Positions 29,940 through 40,077 of a DNA stretch of 64,000 bases are shown piece by piece. The stretch is taken from the NCBI GenBank assembly GCA_003132305.1, contig PKXJ01000018.1, forward strand, positions 130,242 through 194,241, given 5' to 3'. The translations under genes and the position numbers were made by a program. The stretch comes from Acidimicrobiaceae bacterium. Lineage in GTDB: Bacteria; Actinomycetota; Acidimicrobiia; Acidimicrobiales; RAAP-2. Each line of letters opens with the position of its first letter. Within the stretch, counting starts at the first letter, position 1. The notes under the pieces were generated by a model. That model saw nothing but the letters and a program-made list of their open reading frames with translations, was not told where the DNA came from and searched no databases.

Positions 29940-31394
29940 TTACATGCCGGTCTGTTGCAACGCCGCCAGGAACGACTCCGCCCAGTCGTAGACGTCTCGG
30001 CGATAGGTCTTTCGACGCATTCGCGACATCCGGTCTCGCGCTTCCTTCGGTCCGGCGTTCGCCGCCAGGCGAATCGCGTCCTTGATTCCCTCCAGGTCGT
30101 GGGGATTCACCATGAACGCACCACGAAGCTCCGCGGCGGCCCCGGCAAACTCACTCAACACAAGTCGACCCGTCAGATCCCGGCGGGTCATCACGTACTC
30201 CTTAGCCACCAGGTTCATGCCGTCGCGAAAGGGCGTCACGATCATGATGTCCGCCACCAAGTAGAGGGCCACGAGTTCGTCGAAGGGAAGATTCTGGTGG
30301 AGGTAGTGAATAACGGTCTTGCCGACCTGCCCGTACTCCCCATTCATCTCACTCACGGCCTGTTCGAGATTATGACGTTCGCGTTCGTAGTGAGCGTCGG
30401 TCTCTCGACTGGGAACCGCCACCTGGACCATGACGTGCTTGTCGGTGGAGAGAGAACCGTCCTCGAACAGTTCGGAAACCGCCTTGATTCGCTGTTGGAT
30501 GCCTTTGGTGTAGTCCAGACGGTCCACCCCGAGCAGGACCAGCTCGGGGTCGCCGAGATCTTTCCTGATTTCAACCGCTCGAGCGCGAATGGCGGGATCG
30601 TTCGCCAGCGTGATGATCTGTTCGCAGTCCACCGAGATGGGAAACGCTCCGACGCGAATGGTGCGGCCATTGAGATCAAGAACCGAGTCGGTGCCCGTGG
30701 CGGACGACTGGCGTCTCGCCATTCGCGAGAAGTTTGAGGCGGCCTGGGGAACCTGAAAACCAATGAGGTCCGCGCCGAGCAACCCGGTCAAGATCTCTCG
30801 CCGCCACGGTAACTGCATGAAGAGTTCTATCGGCGGGAACGGGATGTGCAGGAAAAACCCAATTCGCACGTCGGGTCGAAGCTGGCGCAGCATCTGTGGG
30901 ACGAGTTGGAGCTGATAGTCGTGAATCCACACCGTGCCACCGGGTGCGACGGACTCGGCGATCGCCGTGGCGTAACGCAGATTCACCTTGGTGTACGTCT
31001 GCCACCAGTGTCGGTGGAAGGTCGGCGCGCGAATGGCGTCGTGGTAGAGCGGCCACAACGTGGCGTTCGAGAAGCCGAGGTAGAAGTTCTCGTACTCCTC
31101 TTTCGTGATATCGACGGCCTTAAGACGAATTCCCTCGTAGGCGAGGGGCAACTCTTGGTGCTCGGAGGTGCCGGGCCATCCAATCCACAGTCCGTTTCGA
31201 TTCTGCAAGACCGCGGTCAGCGCCGAGACCAAACCCCCGGGACTGGGCTTCCATCCGTCGCCGCTACCGACCGAGGAGGGTTGCACGGGCAGACGGTTCG
31301 CCACGACGACCAAGTCCGCCTTGGCCGAATCGCGACCTGACACTCGCTCTTTCACCACGACCGGTTCCACTTGTTTGCTGGCTTGGTCCAACAT
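29940..31394 (-). CDS. otsA: Alpha,alpha-trehalose-phosphate synthase (GT20)
   Basis: VVANRLPVQPSS, WIHDYQLQLVPQMLRQLRPDVRIGFFLHIPFPPIELF, LGVDRLDYTKGIQQRIKA, TPFRDGMNLVAKEYV. Confidence 0.95.
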   Translation of the reverse strand: MLDQASKQVEPVVVKERVSGRDSAKADLVVVANRLPVQPSSVGSGDGWKPSPGGLVSALTAVLQNRNGLWIGWPGTSEHQELPLAYEGIRLKAVDITKEEYENFYLGFSNATLWPLYHDAIRAPTFHRHWWQTYTKVNLRYATAIAESVAPGGTVWIHDYQLQLVPQMLRQLRPDVRIGFFLHIPFPPIELFMQLPWRREILTGLLGADLIGFQVPQAASNFSRMARRQSSATGTDSVLDLNGRTIRVGAFPISVDCEQIITLANDPAIRARAVEIRKDLGDPELVLLGVDRLDYTKGIQQRIKAVSELFEDGSLSTDKHVMVQVAVPSRETDAHYERERHNLEQAVSEMNGEYGQVGKTVIHYLHQNLPFDELVALYLVADIMIVTPFRDGMNLVAKEYVMTRRDLTGRLVLSEFAGAAAELRGAFMVNPHDLEGIKDAIRLAANAGPKEARDRMSRMRRKTYRRDVYDWAESFLAALQQTGM

Positions 31395-31483
31395 GATTCG
31401 TTCCTGATCAAAAACCTAATGCCCTCAGCTGGCGTCGTGAGAGACCTGCAACGTTACTTGATAAGCGGAACTGCCCTAACTCA

Positions 31484-33571
31484 TCAAATTATCGTAGTGC
31501 TGCGATCATCTTTTCCGGCGGCGTTCCACCAGCTGGGTGAGCCGGCCGCGCCGGTCAACGTTTCACTGGCTCGCTGCTCGGCCTCAATGACGTGCAGCAC
31601 CGCGTTGATCAACGAAAGGTGCGTCAACGCTTGGGGGAAGTTACCCAGGTGCCGAGCCGTCTTGGGGTCGAGCTCTTCGCCAAAGAGCCCGAGCGCGCTC
31701 GAGGCCCCCACCAACTTCTCACAGTTGGTACGAGCCATCTCGAGCTCGCCTATTTCAACGAGCGCCGATACGAGCCAGAAAGAGCACACCGTGAAGCTCC
31801 CCTCATTCTCGCCGCCAATTCCGTCGTCGGTCGTTGACGTCCGGTAGCGATAGACGAACGGTCCGTCACTGAGTTCGTCCGCGATGGCGAGGACGGTCTT
31901 ACGAATTCGTTCGTCGTGGGCTCCGAGAAAGCCCACGAGCGGCAGCAACAAGAGTGACGCGTCGAGTTCATTCGAACCGTACGACTGCGTAAAGCATCCG
32001 CGCTCGTCGACGGCATTTTCGCACACGTCGGCGTGGATCTCTTGTGCCGCGTTCCACCAAAGATCGGCTCGGTCGCGTTCGCCGCGAAGTGCCGCCAGTC
32101 GGGCGCCGCGATCGGCGGCCACCCAGCACATGACCTTGGAGAACGTAAAGTGCTTCGGCTCGCCTCGTATCTCCCAGATACCTCGGTCGGGATCCTTCCA
32201 GCACTTCAGGGCCGTTTCGACCGCCTGCACCACGATTCGCCACGATCGTTCACTCAAGGAGTCCCTCGAACGCGTGTGTTCAAAGACACAGTCCACGATG
32301 GCGCCCAGGATGTCGAACTGCACTTGGTTGTAGGCCGCGTTGCCCACGCGCACGGGTCGACTGCCTCCGTAGCCCGTCAGGTGATCAAGCTCAATCTCGA
32401 CCGGAGCACCGGCGCCCTCGACCGGGTACAAGACCTGCAACGCGGCACGCATCCGCTTGCCCTTCATGACGTCGCTCTGGGGTTCGAGGACGTCGCCCAG
32501 AAACGCGAGGAAGTCGTCGGCCTCGGTGTCAAAACCGAGGGCGTGCAACGCGCGAAGGGTGAAGGCGGCGTCGCGAACCCACGTGTAGCGATAGTCCCAG
32601 TTACGTCCACCCCCGAGGTTCTCGGGCAGCGACGTCGTCGGCGCCGCTAACAGCGCGCCCGTCGGGGCGTAGGTCAGCCCCTTGAGCGTCAGCGCACTGC
32701 GCTGGAGGTACTCCCGCCACGGGTGGTCGGGGAAGCGCCCACCGTCTATCCAATCGCGCCAGAAGCGACTCGTCTCCGCTCGACAGGTATCGACTTCAGC
32801 TCGGCTCGACGGCGCCGGCGAATCGGTCCAACCGAGCACCACGAACGAAGTCTCACCCTCGGTCAGACGGTGACGAGCGCGCACCGCTCTACCCTCAATG
32901 CCAAATCTCATGTCACCGGCCAACGTGAGGTGCGGAAAGTCCGCGTTCGTGCTCTTCACGTGATCGTAGGAAGTACCCTCGTACTCCCACTCCACGTCCA
33001 CGCGGCCGTAGTCGAACGATGGTTCACAGTTGAGCAAGATATCGACGCTCCCGTGCAGGCACGTCGCCGTTCGCACGAGTACGTGCTTGGCGTCAAAGTC
33101 ACCAGGTGTTCGACGGTGGTGATCGGAACGCTCACCGGTTCGGTACCACGGCGCGACCGCCAGGAAGTCGTTGACGATCAACCAACCGCTGCGGGTCTGC
33201 CAGGTCGTCGCGAGCACCATGGTTCCGGGAACGTACTGACGGTGCGCGGGAACCGCACTGTCCACGGGCGCCAGTCGAAACGATCCGGCGGCCCGGTCCA
33301 AGATCGTGCCAAAGATGCTCGGATCGTGGGGCTTGGGAATACAGAACCACTCGATAGAACCGGTAGGCGCCACCAGGCAACTATTTTCACAGTCGGAGAG
33401 AAACGCGTAGTCCGCAATAGGCGGGAAGATCGTTTCGAGCGTCTCTTGGTTCGGAATGCCCGCCAGTCCCGACTCCCCTACTCGAGACGCGAAGAGGGGC
33501 TGGGGCCTTCGGGGCCATAGCCCAATTTGGTCGTCCAACGCTCTTGCTGCCTGTGACCGCTCACTCATCAC
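31484..33571 (-). CDS. Glycoside hydrolase family 15 protein (glucoamylase/trehalase-like)
   Basis: IADYAFLSDCENSCLVAPTGSIEWFCIP, GGGRNWDYRYTWVRDAAFTLRALHALG, IWEIRGEPKHFTFSKVMCWVAADRG. Confidence 0.92.
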   Translation of the reverse strand: MMSERSQAARALDDQIGLWPRRPQPLFASRVGESGLAGIPNQETLETIFPPIADYAFLSDCENSCLVAPTGSIEWFCIPKPHDPSIFGTILDRAAGSFRLAPVDSAVPAHRQYVPGTMVLATTWQTRSGWLIVNDFLAVAPWYRTGERSDHHRRTPGDFDAKHVLVRTATCLHGSVDILLNCEPSFDYGRVDVEWEYEGTSYDHVKSTNADFPHLTLAGDMRFGIEGRAVRARHRLTEGETSFVVLGWTDSPAPSSRAEVDTCRAETSRFWRDWIDGGRFPDHPWREYLQRSALTLKGLTYAPTGALLAAPTTSLPENLGGGRNWDYRYTWVRDAAFTLRALHALGFDTEADDFLAFLGDVLEPQSDVMKGKRMRAALQVLYPVEGAGAPVEIELDHLTGYGGSRPVRVGNAAYNQVQFDILGAIVDCVFEHTRSRDSLSERSWRIVVQAVETALKCWKDPDRGIWEIRGEPKHFTFSKVMCWVAADRGARLAALRGERDRADLWWNAAQEIHADVCENAVDERGCFTQSYGSNELDASLLLLPLVGFLGAHDERIRKTVLAIADELSDGPFVYRYRTSTTDDGIGGENEGSFTVCSFWLVSALVEIGELEMARTNCEKLVGASSALGLFGEELDPKTARHLGNFPQALTHLSLINAVLHVIEAEQRASETLTGAAGSPSWWNAAGKDDRSTTII

Positions 33572-33829
33572 GTAGCTACTCTTTTCCGTAAACTTATTGT
33601 CGCAACAACCGACGATCTGACTCTCGGCATCGTCAGTGACCCTTGATGGCTATTTTAGTTGCGAAGTACCGCAAACAGTGGGCAGACGACTCAGTATTTG
33701 AGATACTTCACGCGGCGACGCTGCTCGCGCTCGCGCGTTCGAACGTCGTCACGAGTGGAATCGTCAAGGTGAACCTTCTTCAGGGGCAAACTATCCTCAA
33801 GATGTAGTTTTCAACGCTCGGGAGACCCC

Positions 33830-34165
33830 ATGGACAATGCAACAGCAGCCGCGTTACTTCTTGCTGAACGAATGCGAGTGCAAGAACTGCTGGGTCAATC
33901 GTCCGACGCCGCCCTCGACGATCGAGCGGGCGCCAACGAACCAGGTGACATGAGTGATCCGGCCACGTCACTCACCTTGGAAGAACAAGAGGACGCGGTG
34001 AAGGCCAGCCTGCGCCTGCGCTTGTTGACCATCGAACGAGCAGAACAACGTCTGCGCGACGGAACTTACGGGCGCTCAGTACGAAGCGGACTGGCAATTC
34101 CCGACGAACGTCTCGAAGCCGACCCGGCCGCAGAGCTCACCGTTGAAGAAGCTCAAGAGATTTAA
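33830..34165 (+). CDS. DksA/TraR-like protein lacking the zinc-finger cysteines
   Basis: IERAEQRLRDGTYGRSVRSGLAIPDERLEADPAAELTVEEAQ aligns by eye to the DksA/TraR pattern GTYGxCxxCGxxIPxxRLExxPxAxxCxxCQ. Confidence 0.75.
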   Translation: MDNATAAALLLAERMRVQELLGQSSDAALDDRAGANEPGDMSDPATSLTLEEQEDAVKASLRLRLLTIERAEQRLRDGTYGRSVRSGLAIPDERLEADPAAELTVEEAQEI

Positions 34166-34195
34166 CGTGCCGCGCCGCCACGAGAAGGGGCCGAC

Positions 34196-35275
34196 ATGAA
34201 CGTTTGGCTTCGCGTCTTCGCGGGACTCTTCGGTCTGACCCTTCAGATCGTTGTTCTCGACGCGGCGATTCGCACCTTTCTGCTTCCGCGAGTTGCCAGT
34301 GTTCGACTCAGCCGCGTCGTGGCGAAAACGGTCGGCGCAGTCTTCAACCTGCTCGCGCGTTCCAGCAAGTCGTACCCGACGAGAGATCGAATCCTTTCGA
34401 TGTTCGCGTCCTTTGTCTTGTTGGCCTACCAGGCCACGTGGCTCGCCATGAGTTTGGTGGCCTTCGCGTTTGGCTTCGTCGCGGCCGGCGCGTCGAACTT
34501 TTCTCTCGCCTTTCAAATGTCGGGATCGTCGCTGTTCACGCTGGGCACGACCGCGGCGCACGGCGGTGCATTGACCGTTCTTCAGTTCGTCGAAGCGGGC
34601 GTGGGTCTCACGCTGTTGGCGCTGCTCATCTCCTTCATTCCAACGTTGTACAACGCCTTTCAACGGCGCGAGTACTCGGTCTCACGACTCTCCGTTCGCG
34701 CGGGCATCCCGGCCACGCCCTGGGGTGTGCTCGAGGTTGCTCAAAGTGTTGAGTCGTACGAACGACTGGACGAACTGTGGCGCGAGTGGGAGCAGTGGTT
34801 CATCGACGTCGGTGAAACCCACTCGACGCTCACCATCCTCAACTACTACCGCTCGCCGAGCGCCAATCAAACCTGGATTGGCTCGGCCGCCACGGTGCTC
34901 GACGCCGCCGCGATATTCAACGCCGCCGTCGACGCCAAACCGTCGCCCACGGCGGGCCTGTGCATCCGCTCGGGCTGGCTGACGCTGCGAAAGCTGGCCG
35001 ACTACTTCAAAGTTCCCTATCCGGTGCATCTGGACCGTACGGTGCCAATATCTATATCTCGAGAAGAGTTCGACCTGGTCCTACTGCGCCTCGAACGGGC
35101 GGGCCTGCCACTCCTCGCGGACCGCGAGGCGGCCTGGATCGACTTCACGGGCTGGCGGATGAACTACGACGCCATCATCGAAGCCTTCTACCAACTCTTC
35201 AACTGCCCGCGAACCGATTGGCGCAGCGCGTCCGTTCAGCCGCTCTTTGGACCGTCGAACAAACGTGGTGCGTAG
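34196..35275 (+). CDS. Membrane protein with ion-channel-like two-TM/P-loop region and soluble C-terminal domain
   Basis: Hydrophobic segments around AFQMSGSSLFTLGTTAAHGG followed by a TM and about 180-aa soluble region. Confidence 0.55.
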   Translation: MNVWLRVFAGLFGLTLQIVVLDAAIRTFLLPRVASVRLSRVVAKTVGAVFNLLARSSKSYPTRDRILSMFASFVLLAYQATWLAMSLVAFAFGFVAAGASNFSLAFQMSGSSLFTLGTTAAHGGALTVLQFVEAGVGLTLLALLISFIPTLYNAFQRREYSVSRLSVRAGIPATPWGVLEVAQSVESYERLDELWREWEQWFIDVGETHSTLTILNYYRSPSANQTWIGSAATVLDAAAIFNAAVDAKPSPTAGLCIRSGWLTLRKLADYFKVPYPVHLDRTVPISISREEFDLVLLRLERAGLPLLADREAAWIDFTGWRMNYDAIIEAFYQLFNCPRTDWRSASVQPLFGPSNKRGA

Positions 35276-35287
35276 ACGCTCAACCGC

Positions 35288-37126
35288 CTAGAAGTGCATG
35301 TACTCCGGCATGAAGTTGCCCAACGGGTTCGGTGCGAATCCAATGGAGCTCTTCAGGGTGTCCTTGATCTCAGAGACGGCCGTCGGGTTGGGCTCGTAGA
35401 GGACGGGCAGCTGCTGGGCTGCGAACTTGGCGTACGCGGTCAACTTGGCGGTCCCGTACGTGGTGGTGTTAATGAGCGTGTTCATGGTCGGATTGCTGTA
35501 ACCACCAGGGTTGAAGCCGCCCTTCGTCGTAAAGAGCGTCTCGCCCGACGGGTAGTAGTCCGGCGCGTAGATCCAGCCCGCACCCCACGAACAGATCTCG
35601 TAGAGCTGCTTGGCACTGGTGCAGTCGGCGATGACCTGATTGAAGGTAGTGGTGGCGGTGGTGAACTTGATACCAATGCTCGCCCAGTCCTCGACCTCGG
35701 CGTTGAAGGTGTCGTCAAACGACGGTGAACCACTCGACCACACGATCTTCAAGTTCAACGTGTAGCCCCTCGTGATGCCCGCACCACATTGGTTCGCGGC
35801 GGTACCGGGATCAGTGCACGTCTGTACGCCGTTGACAATCTTCCAACCGTGCGACGTCAAGAGCGCTTTCGCGCTCTTCAAGTTAAACGGGTAGGGATTG
35901 GTCACCGGCGCGCTGATCGACGAGGGCGTGTTCGGAGGTATGGGACTGTACGTCGGTACGCCGTAGCCCTTATCAACTTTCTTGATGATGCCGAGTTGGT
36001 CGACAGCGCCTTGGAGGGCCTGGCGAATATAGAGCTGGCCAATGGCGGCGGACTTGGCGTCCGCGGAACTGAAGTTAAAGGGTGCGTAGTTGAAACTCCA
36101 CGGACTTCCGGTGAGCAGCGTGTACTTGCTGGCAATTGGGCTCCAGTTGGCACCCACCGTTCCCGGAGAGGGCGCGGACGCGGTCAGGATCGTCGGGTCG
36201 AGATAGCCAATGTCGATTGATCCCGCCGAGAGTTGGTTCTGCTCGGCGACGGCAGAGGTGAAGGCCACTTCCTTGATGGAAGCCACCTGGGCCTTTTGCG
36301 GTCCCGAGTACTTCTTGTTGGGCTGAAAGGTCAAGTTTCCGAGACTGTCCATCGTCGTCAACTTCCAAGGACCGTCGTCACCGCTCTGCCACATGGTGTC
36401 GGTGTAGAGACCGACGTTGGCCGACTGCGCGTCGAGGTACTTTTCAACCTTCTTGCACGCCGAGTTCGTCGAACTCGCGCCGTAGACGCCAGTGGCGCAC
36501 GTGGAAGTTTGCGTGGCCGACACGAGGTCCCAAGAGTTGGGAAACGGTGTGATCTCGGACAGGTAGTTATAGAGGAGCCAGTTCGGGTTCACCGACGAAG
36601 TGAAGTTAATCGTGACCTTGTTACCACTACCCGACGCGTTCCTGACCTGATCAGGTATTCCGTAACCCGGGTTGTATCCCGCGTAGGCCGTCGGATCGGC
36701 CTTGTACATGTTGAGAAAGAACATGACGGACTGGGCGTCGACGGTCTGACCGTCGGCGAACTTCCAGCCCTTCATGGTAAACGTCACCGTCTTGTCGCCG
36801 TTCGTGAACTTCGGCGAGCTGGCCAGCGAGAGGTTTGGCACGTAAGCGACCGAGGAGGACAGACCAAACCAGTACAGAGGGCGGTACATCAACATTTGGA
36901 ACTGGTTCGTGTTGTCGACCGAAAAGTACTGACTGGCCATGTAGGGAAATATGTAGTTGGGATTCGCGCCCGCACCTTCAGCGAAGGTAATGGTCTGATG
37001 CTGGGTCGGGGGTGTCGACGTCGTCGATGGTGAGTTCGGCCCGGAAGCGACGCTCAGTCCGATGGCCACCGCGGCGATCACCACAACTACGGCTACCACT
37101 GTCCATATCATGTTCTTTCGCTGCAT
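35288..37126 (-). CDS. ABC transporter substrate-binding protein, family 5 (peptide/oligopeptide-type)
   Basis: MQRKNMIWTVVAVVVVIAAVAIGLSVASG N-terminus; YRPLYWFG, VTFTMKGWKFADGQTVDAQSVMFFLNM, IRQALQGAVDQ. Confidence 0.88.
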   Translation of the reverse strand: MQRKNMIWTVVAVVVVIAAVAIGLSVASGPNSPSTTSTPPTQHQTITFAEGAGANPNYIFPYMASQYFSVDNTNQFQMLMYRPLYWFGLSSSVAYVPNLSLASSPKFTNGDKTVTFTMKGWKFADGQTVDAQSVMFFLNMYKADPTAYAGYNPGYGIPDQVRNASGSGNKVTINFTSSVNPNWLLYNYLSEITPFPNSWDLVSATQTSTCATGVYGASSTNSACKKVEKYLDAQSANVGLYTDTMWQSGDDGPWKLTTMDSLGNLTFQPNKKYSGPQKAQVASIKEVAFTSAVAEQNQLSAGSIDIGYLDPTILTASAPSPGTVGANWSPIASKYTLLTGSPWSFNYAPFNFSSADAKSAAIGQLYIRQALQGAVDQLGIIKKVDKGYGVPTYSPIPPNTPSSISAPVTNPYPFNLKSAKALLTSHGWKIVNGVQTCTDPGTAANQCGAGITRGYTLNLKIVWSSGSPSFDDTFNAEVEDWASIGIKFTTATTTFNQVIADCTSAKQLYEICSWGAGWIYAPDYYPSGETLFTTKGGFNPGGYSNPTMNTLINTTTYGTAKLTAYAKFAAQQLPVLYEPNPTAVSEIKDTLKSSIGFAPNPLGNFMPEYMHF

Positions 37127-37461
37127 ACTGACTCCCTTGGCCACGGTTGGAGACTCCACTCATAGAGTGCATCACGGAACCGATGATTTAAAATCAACTT
37201 TAGGCGGCGATGAAACTAAGTTGTCGTCGGCGTCGCGAAACTCACCCTTTTCGCAACGCTGCATAAAGTGTCATCAAATAGTCACACTTCACTTTATGTT
37301 CGTTCGTACCAAGGGTTCGTACCAGTGAAGTCGTGTTCTCGCTTTTACTTTTCACTTTGTTCATACTTCTAAGTGAATTATGAGTTCCCACGTCGAAGTG
37401 AACGACGCACGCTGGTACGTCAATCCAGAAGTCGGACGCGTCGGCTGAGTAAATTATTTCA

Positions 37462-38685
37462 ATGCGACTAAGCGGCTGGGTCGGCGCCCTTAAGGAACGC
37501 AATTTTCTGCTCTTCTTCATTGGCCAATCAGCGTCGCAGGTCGGCAGCGGCATGGCGCCGGTCGCCATCACGTTCGCCGTGTTACAGCACGGGACGGCCA
37601 GCGACGTGGGCTACGTCGCGGCGGCCGGTCTCACGCCGGTCGTGATCTTTCTCCTCGTCGCGGGCGTCCTGGCCGATCGAATGAGTCGACGCGTGGTCAT
37701 GCTGGGATCCGACGCGCTTCGAGCGTTGGCGGAAACCGGACTAGGGATCTGGATCTTGACCCAACGTCCGCCCCTGTGGGGCTTCCTGGTACTCGCCGCG
37801 CTCGTCGGCGCGGGGCAGGCGTTCTTCAGTCCGGCCATGACCGGCATCGTTCCCCAGATAGTTTCCGAGGGCAATCTCCAACAGGCGAACGCGCTAACTG
37901 GTCTCTCGGGATCCGTCGGAGGAATTATCGGTCCGGCTATTGCCGGGGTCATCATTGCTGTCGCGAATCCTGGATGGGCGGTACTCATAGACGGACTTAG
38001 CTACGTCGCGAGCGTCGTCTCTCTGTACCTCATCAAGATTGACTGGCGAGCGAGCGAGGCACACGAGTCGTTTCTTCTCCAGCTTCGCCAGGGCTGGACG
38101 GAGTTTTGGGCACGGACGTGGCTCTGGGTCATCGTCGTCGAATTCTCGATCGTCAACATCCTCATCTTTGCCCCCACGTTCGTACTGGGGCCGGTCATCG
38201 TGAAGGAGTACCTCGGCGGAGCGACCGCCTGGGGACTCATTCTGGCCGCCGAGGGAGCGGGCGCCGTACTCGGAGGAATCCTCATGCTCAAGTGGCACGT
38301 GCCCAGGCCCCTCCTGGTCGCCACGATCAGCCCGATCGTCTGGGTGTGGCCACTGTTGGGACTGGCGTACCACGCGCCCGCCCCGTTCATTGCGCTGGGA
38401 ACGTTCGTCTCGGGCGTGGGCGTCTCGATATTCTCAACGCTCTGGATCACCACGATGCAGCGCGAAATACCTTCAGCGATTCTCTCTCGGGTTAGCGCGT
38501 ACGACTGGTTCGGATCACTCGTCTTCTTGCCGATCGGAATGGCGCTCATTGGTCCCATCGAGAAAGTGTTCGGATTCTCAACGACGATCGTGAGCTGCGC
38601 GGTACTACTGGTTGTCTTCATCGGCGCGACACTCACGGTTCCCTCCGTCGTTCAGATGAGAGCCGCCGCGAACGTCGACGAGTAG
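37462..38685 (+). CDS. MFS transporter
   Basis: Polytopic; NFLLFFIGQSASQVGSGMAPVAITFAVLQ, LADRMSRRVVMLGSDALRAL. Confidence 0.9.
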   Translation: MRLSGWVGALKERNFLLFFIGQSASQVGSGMAPVAITFAVLQHGTASDVGYVAAAGLTPVVIFLLVAGVLADRMSRRVVMLGSDALRALAETGLGIWILTQRPPLWGFLVLAALVGAGQAFFSPAMTGIVPQIVSEGNLQQANALTGLSGSVGGIIGPAIAGVIIAVANPGWAVLIDGLSYVASVVSLYLIKIDWRASEAHESFLLQLRQGWTEFWARTWLWVIVVEFSIVNILIFAPTFVLGPVIVKEYLGGATAWGLILAAEGAGAVLGGILMLKWHVPRPLLVATISPIVWVWPLLGLAYHAPAPFIALGTFVSGVGVSIFSTLWITTMQREIPSAILSRVSAYDWFGSLVFLPIGMALIGPIEKVFGFSTTIVSCAVLLVVFIGATLTVPSVVQMRAAANVDE

Positions 38686-38767
38686 CATCTCCTGATCCCA
38701 CAGCGTTCTTTCGCCGAGCATGCTTAAGATCCTGCGACCACTGAAGCGAAGTCTCGAGAACGAACCT

Positions 38768-39886
38768 CTACTTGGTCTTCGAGAAGGTGGACGGGGTCAC
38801 GAGGTCGGACGGTGAACCAATCCACTCGATCTGCACGCCCGAAGGCGTGGCGACGCGCGCGATCGACGAACGAATCGATCGAGAAAGAGCCAGCGCATCG
38901 TCACCGGACGTCCCCAAGGGGTTACTCCCGTGCTCGCCCAACACGACCGCGTACGTGGTGATGACCTTATTCATGATGTGATCTTGGACGGCCATAGCGT
39001 CACAGCCCCCGGCCGCGTTGGTGAAGCCCGACTTCACGCCGACGACGTTGCCTTCACCGACGAACGGCGTGTAAGACTGGACGACGCCAACCACCGGTAG
39101 AAAGACCTTCGCCAACGTGACAATGCCGCGAACCACCGGCTCACTCGTCATCAGATCGGCGGCGAGAGTCGCCTGGTCCTGGGCGGTGGAGAGGTCGCCA
39201 TTCTCAATGCCCGTGACGTCGACGTAGTGAGTGTGGCGCAGCCCTAGTGCACGGGCGTCTTGGTTCATTGCCGCGACGAACGTTGCTTCGTGCATGCCCG
39301 TGAGCGCCACCATCAGTTGCGCGTAATCGCCGGCCGAGTGAACGAGTACTCCGTTTAAGAGGATGCGTTCGCACAGCCTCATGCCTTCGACAATTGCGAC
39401 GCTCGATTGACCGGTCGCGACATCGTGGTCATAGATTCCGACGTCGCCCGTGCTCACCGTTAGGCACGGCCCGTTCTGTCCGGGGCCCAGTGGAAATCTG
39501 TGGAGCACCACCCAGGTCGTCATCATTTTCGTGAGACTCGCGATCGGCACGCGGGGTTGAAAAGGAGAGGCCGCGGTAACGGACAGTTGCGGTACGGCCA
39601 CCGCGGCGCTTCCCACGTTTGGCCACGACAGGCTCGGCCTCTTGGGAGTCGTCGTGGTGGTCGTGGTGGTTGGACTGGTGGTGGTGGTCGTGGGGATCGT
39701 GGTCGTGGTCGAAGTAGTGGTGGTCGTCGTCGTGGTCGAAGTAGTAGTAGTCGCCGTCGTGGTCGTGGTGGGGGGCGACGTCGCGATCGCGGGACTCGCC
39801 ACCAGGAACATTCCCGCTACAAAGCCGCAGATAACGGTCACGAGCAGCGGTATCCGGCGATTTCTCGAAAGAAGCGGCGGTCTCAC
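38768..39886 (-). CDS. D-alanyl-D-alanine carboxypeptidase-like (S11) with Thr-rich linker
   Basis: Signal/TM segment; SLTK, VHSAGDYAQLM, VKSGFTNAAGGC motifs; poly-Thr linker. Confidence 0.82.
   Translation of the reverse strand: MRPPLLSRNRRIPLLVTVICGFVAGMFLVASPAIATSPPTTTTTATTTTSTTTTTTTTSTTTTIPTTTTTSPTTTTTTTTPKRPSLSWPNVGSAAVAVPQLSVTAASPFQPRVPIASLTKMMTTWVVLHRFPLGPGQNGPCLTVSTGDVGIYDHDVATGQSSVAIVEGMRLCERILLNGVLVHSAGDYAQLMVALTGMHEATFVAAMNQDARALGLRHTHYVDVTGIENGDLSTAQDQATLAADLMTSEPVVRGIVTLAKVFLPVVGVVQSYTPFVGEGNVVGVKSGFTNAAGGCDAMAVQDHIMNKVITTYAVVLGEHGSNPLGTSGDDALALSRSIRSSIARVATPSGVQIEWIGSPSDLVTPSTFSKTK
39647..39778 (-). repeat. Low-complexity Thr-codon tract in the carboxypeptidase gene
   Basis: Thr codon run (about aa 37-80) seen as GGT/CGT/AGT-rich on + strand. 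Confidence 0.9.
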
Positions 39887-40077
39887 TTCCTCAATTTACC
39901 TTGTCCGATAGGCCGCCTCTTGGAGAGGACGACGCCTTACGCCAAGAAAATGAGAGCCACCATCCGGAAACATTAGGAATCGCCCGCCCGCGACGCCCGC
40001 GATGGCCACGAGCGACTGGTGCCAAAGACGAGCCACCGTAACGCAGAAGTAATCTGACGCCAAAGTAACCTTGACCT

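Noticed and set aside
39642-39911. ORF encoding poly-Val/Gly (MGVVVVVVVVGLVVVVVG...) on the + strand
   Set aside because: Antisense reading of the Thr-codon tract in the carboxypeptidase gene; low-complexity artefact.
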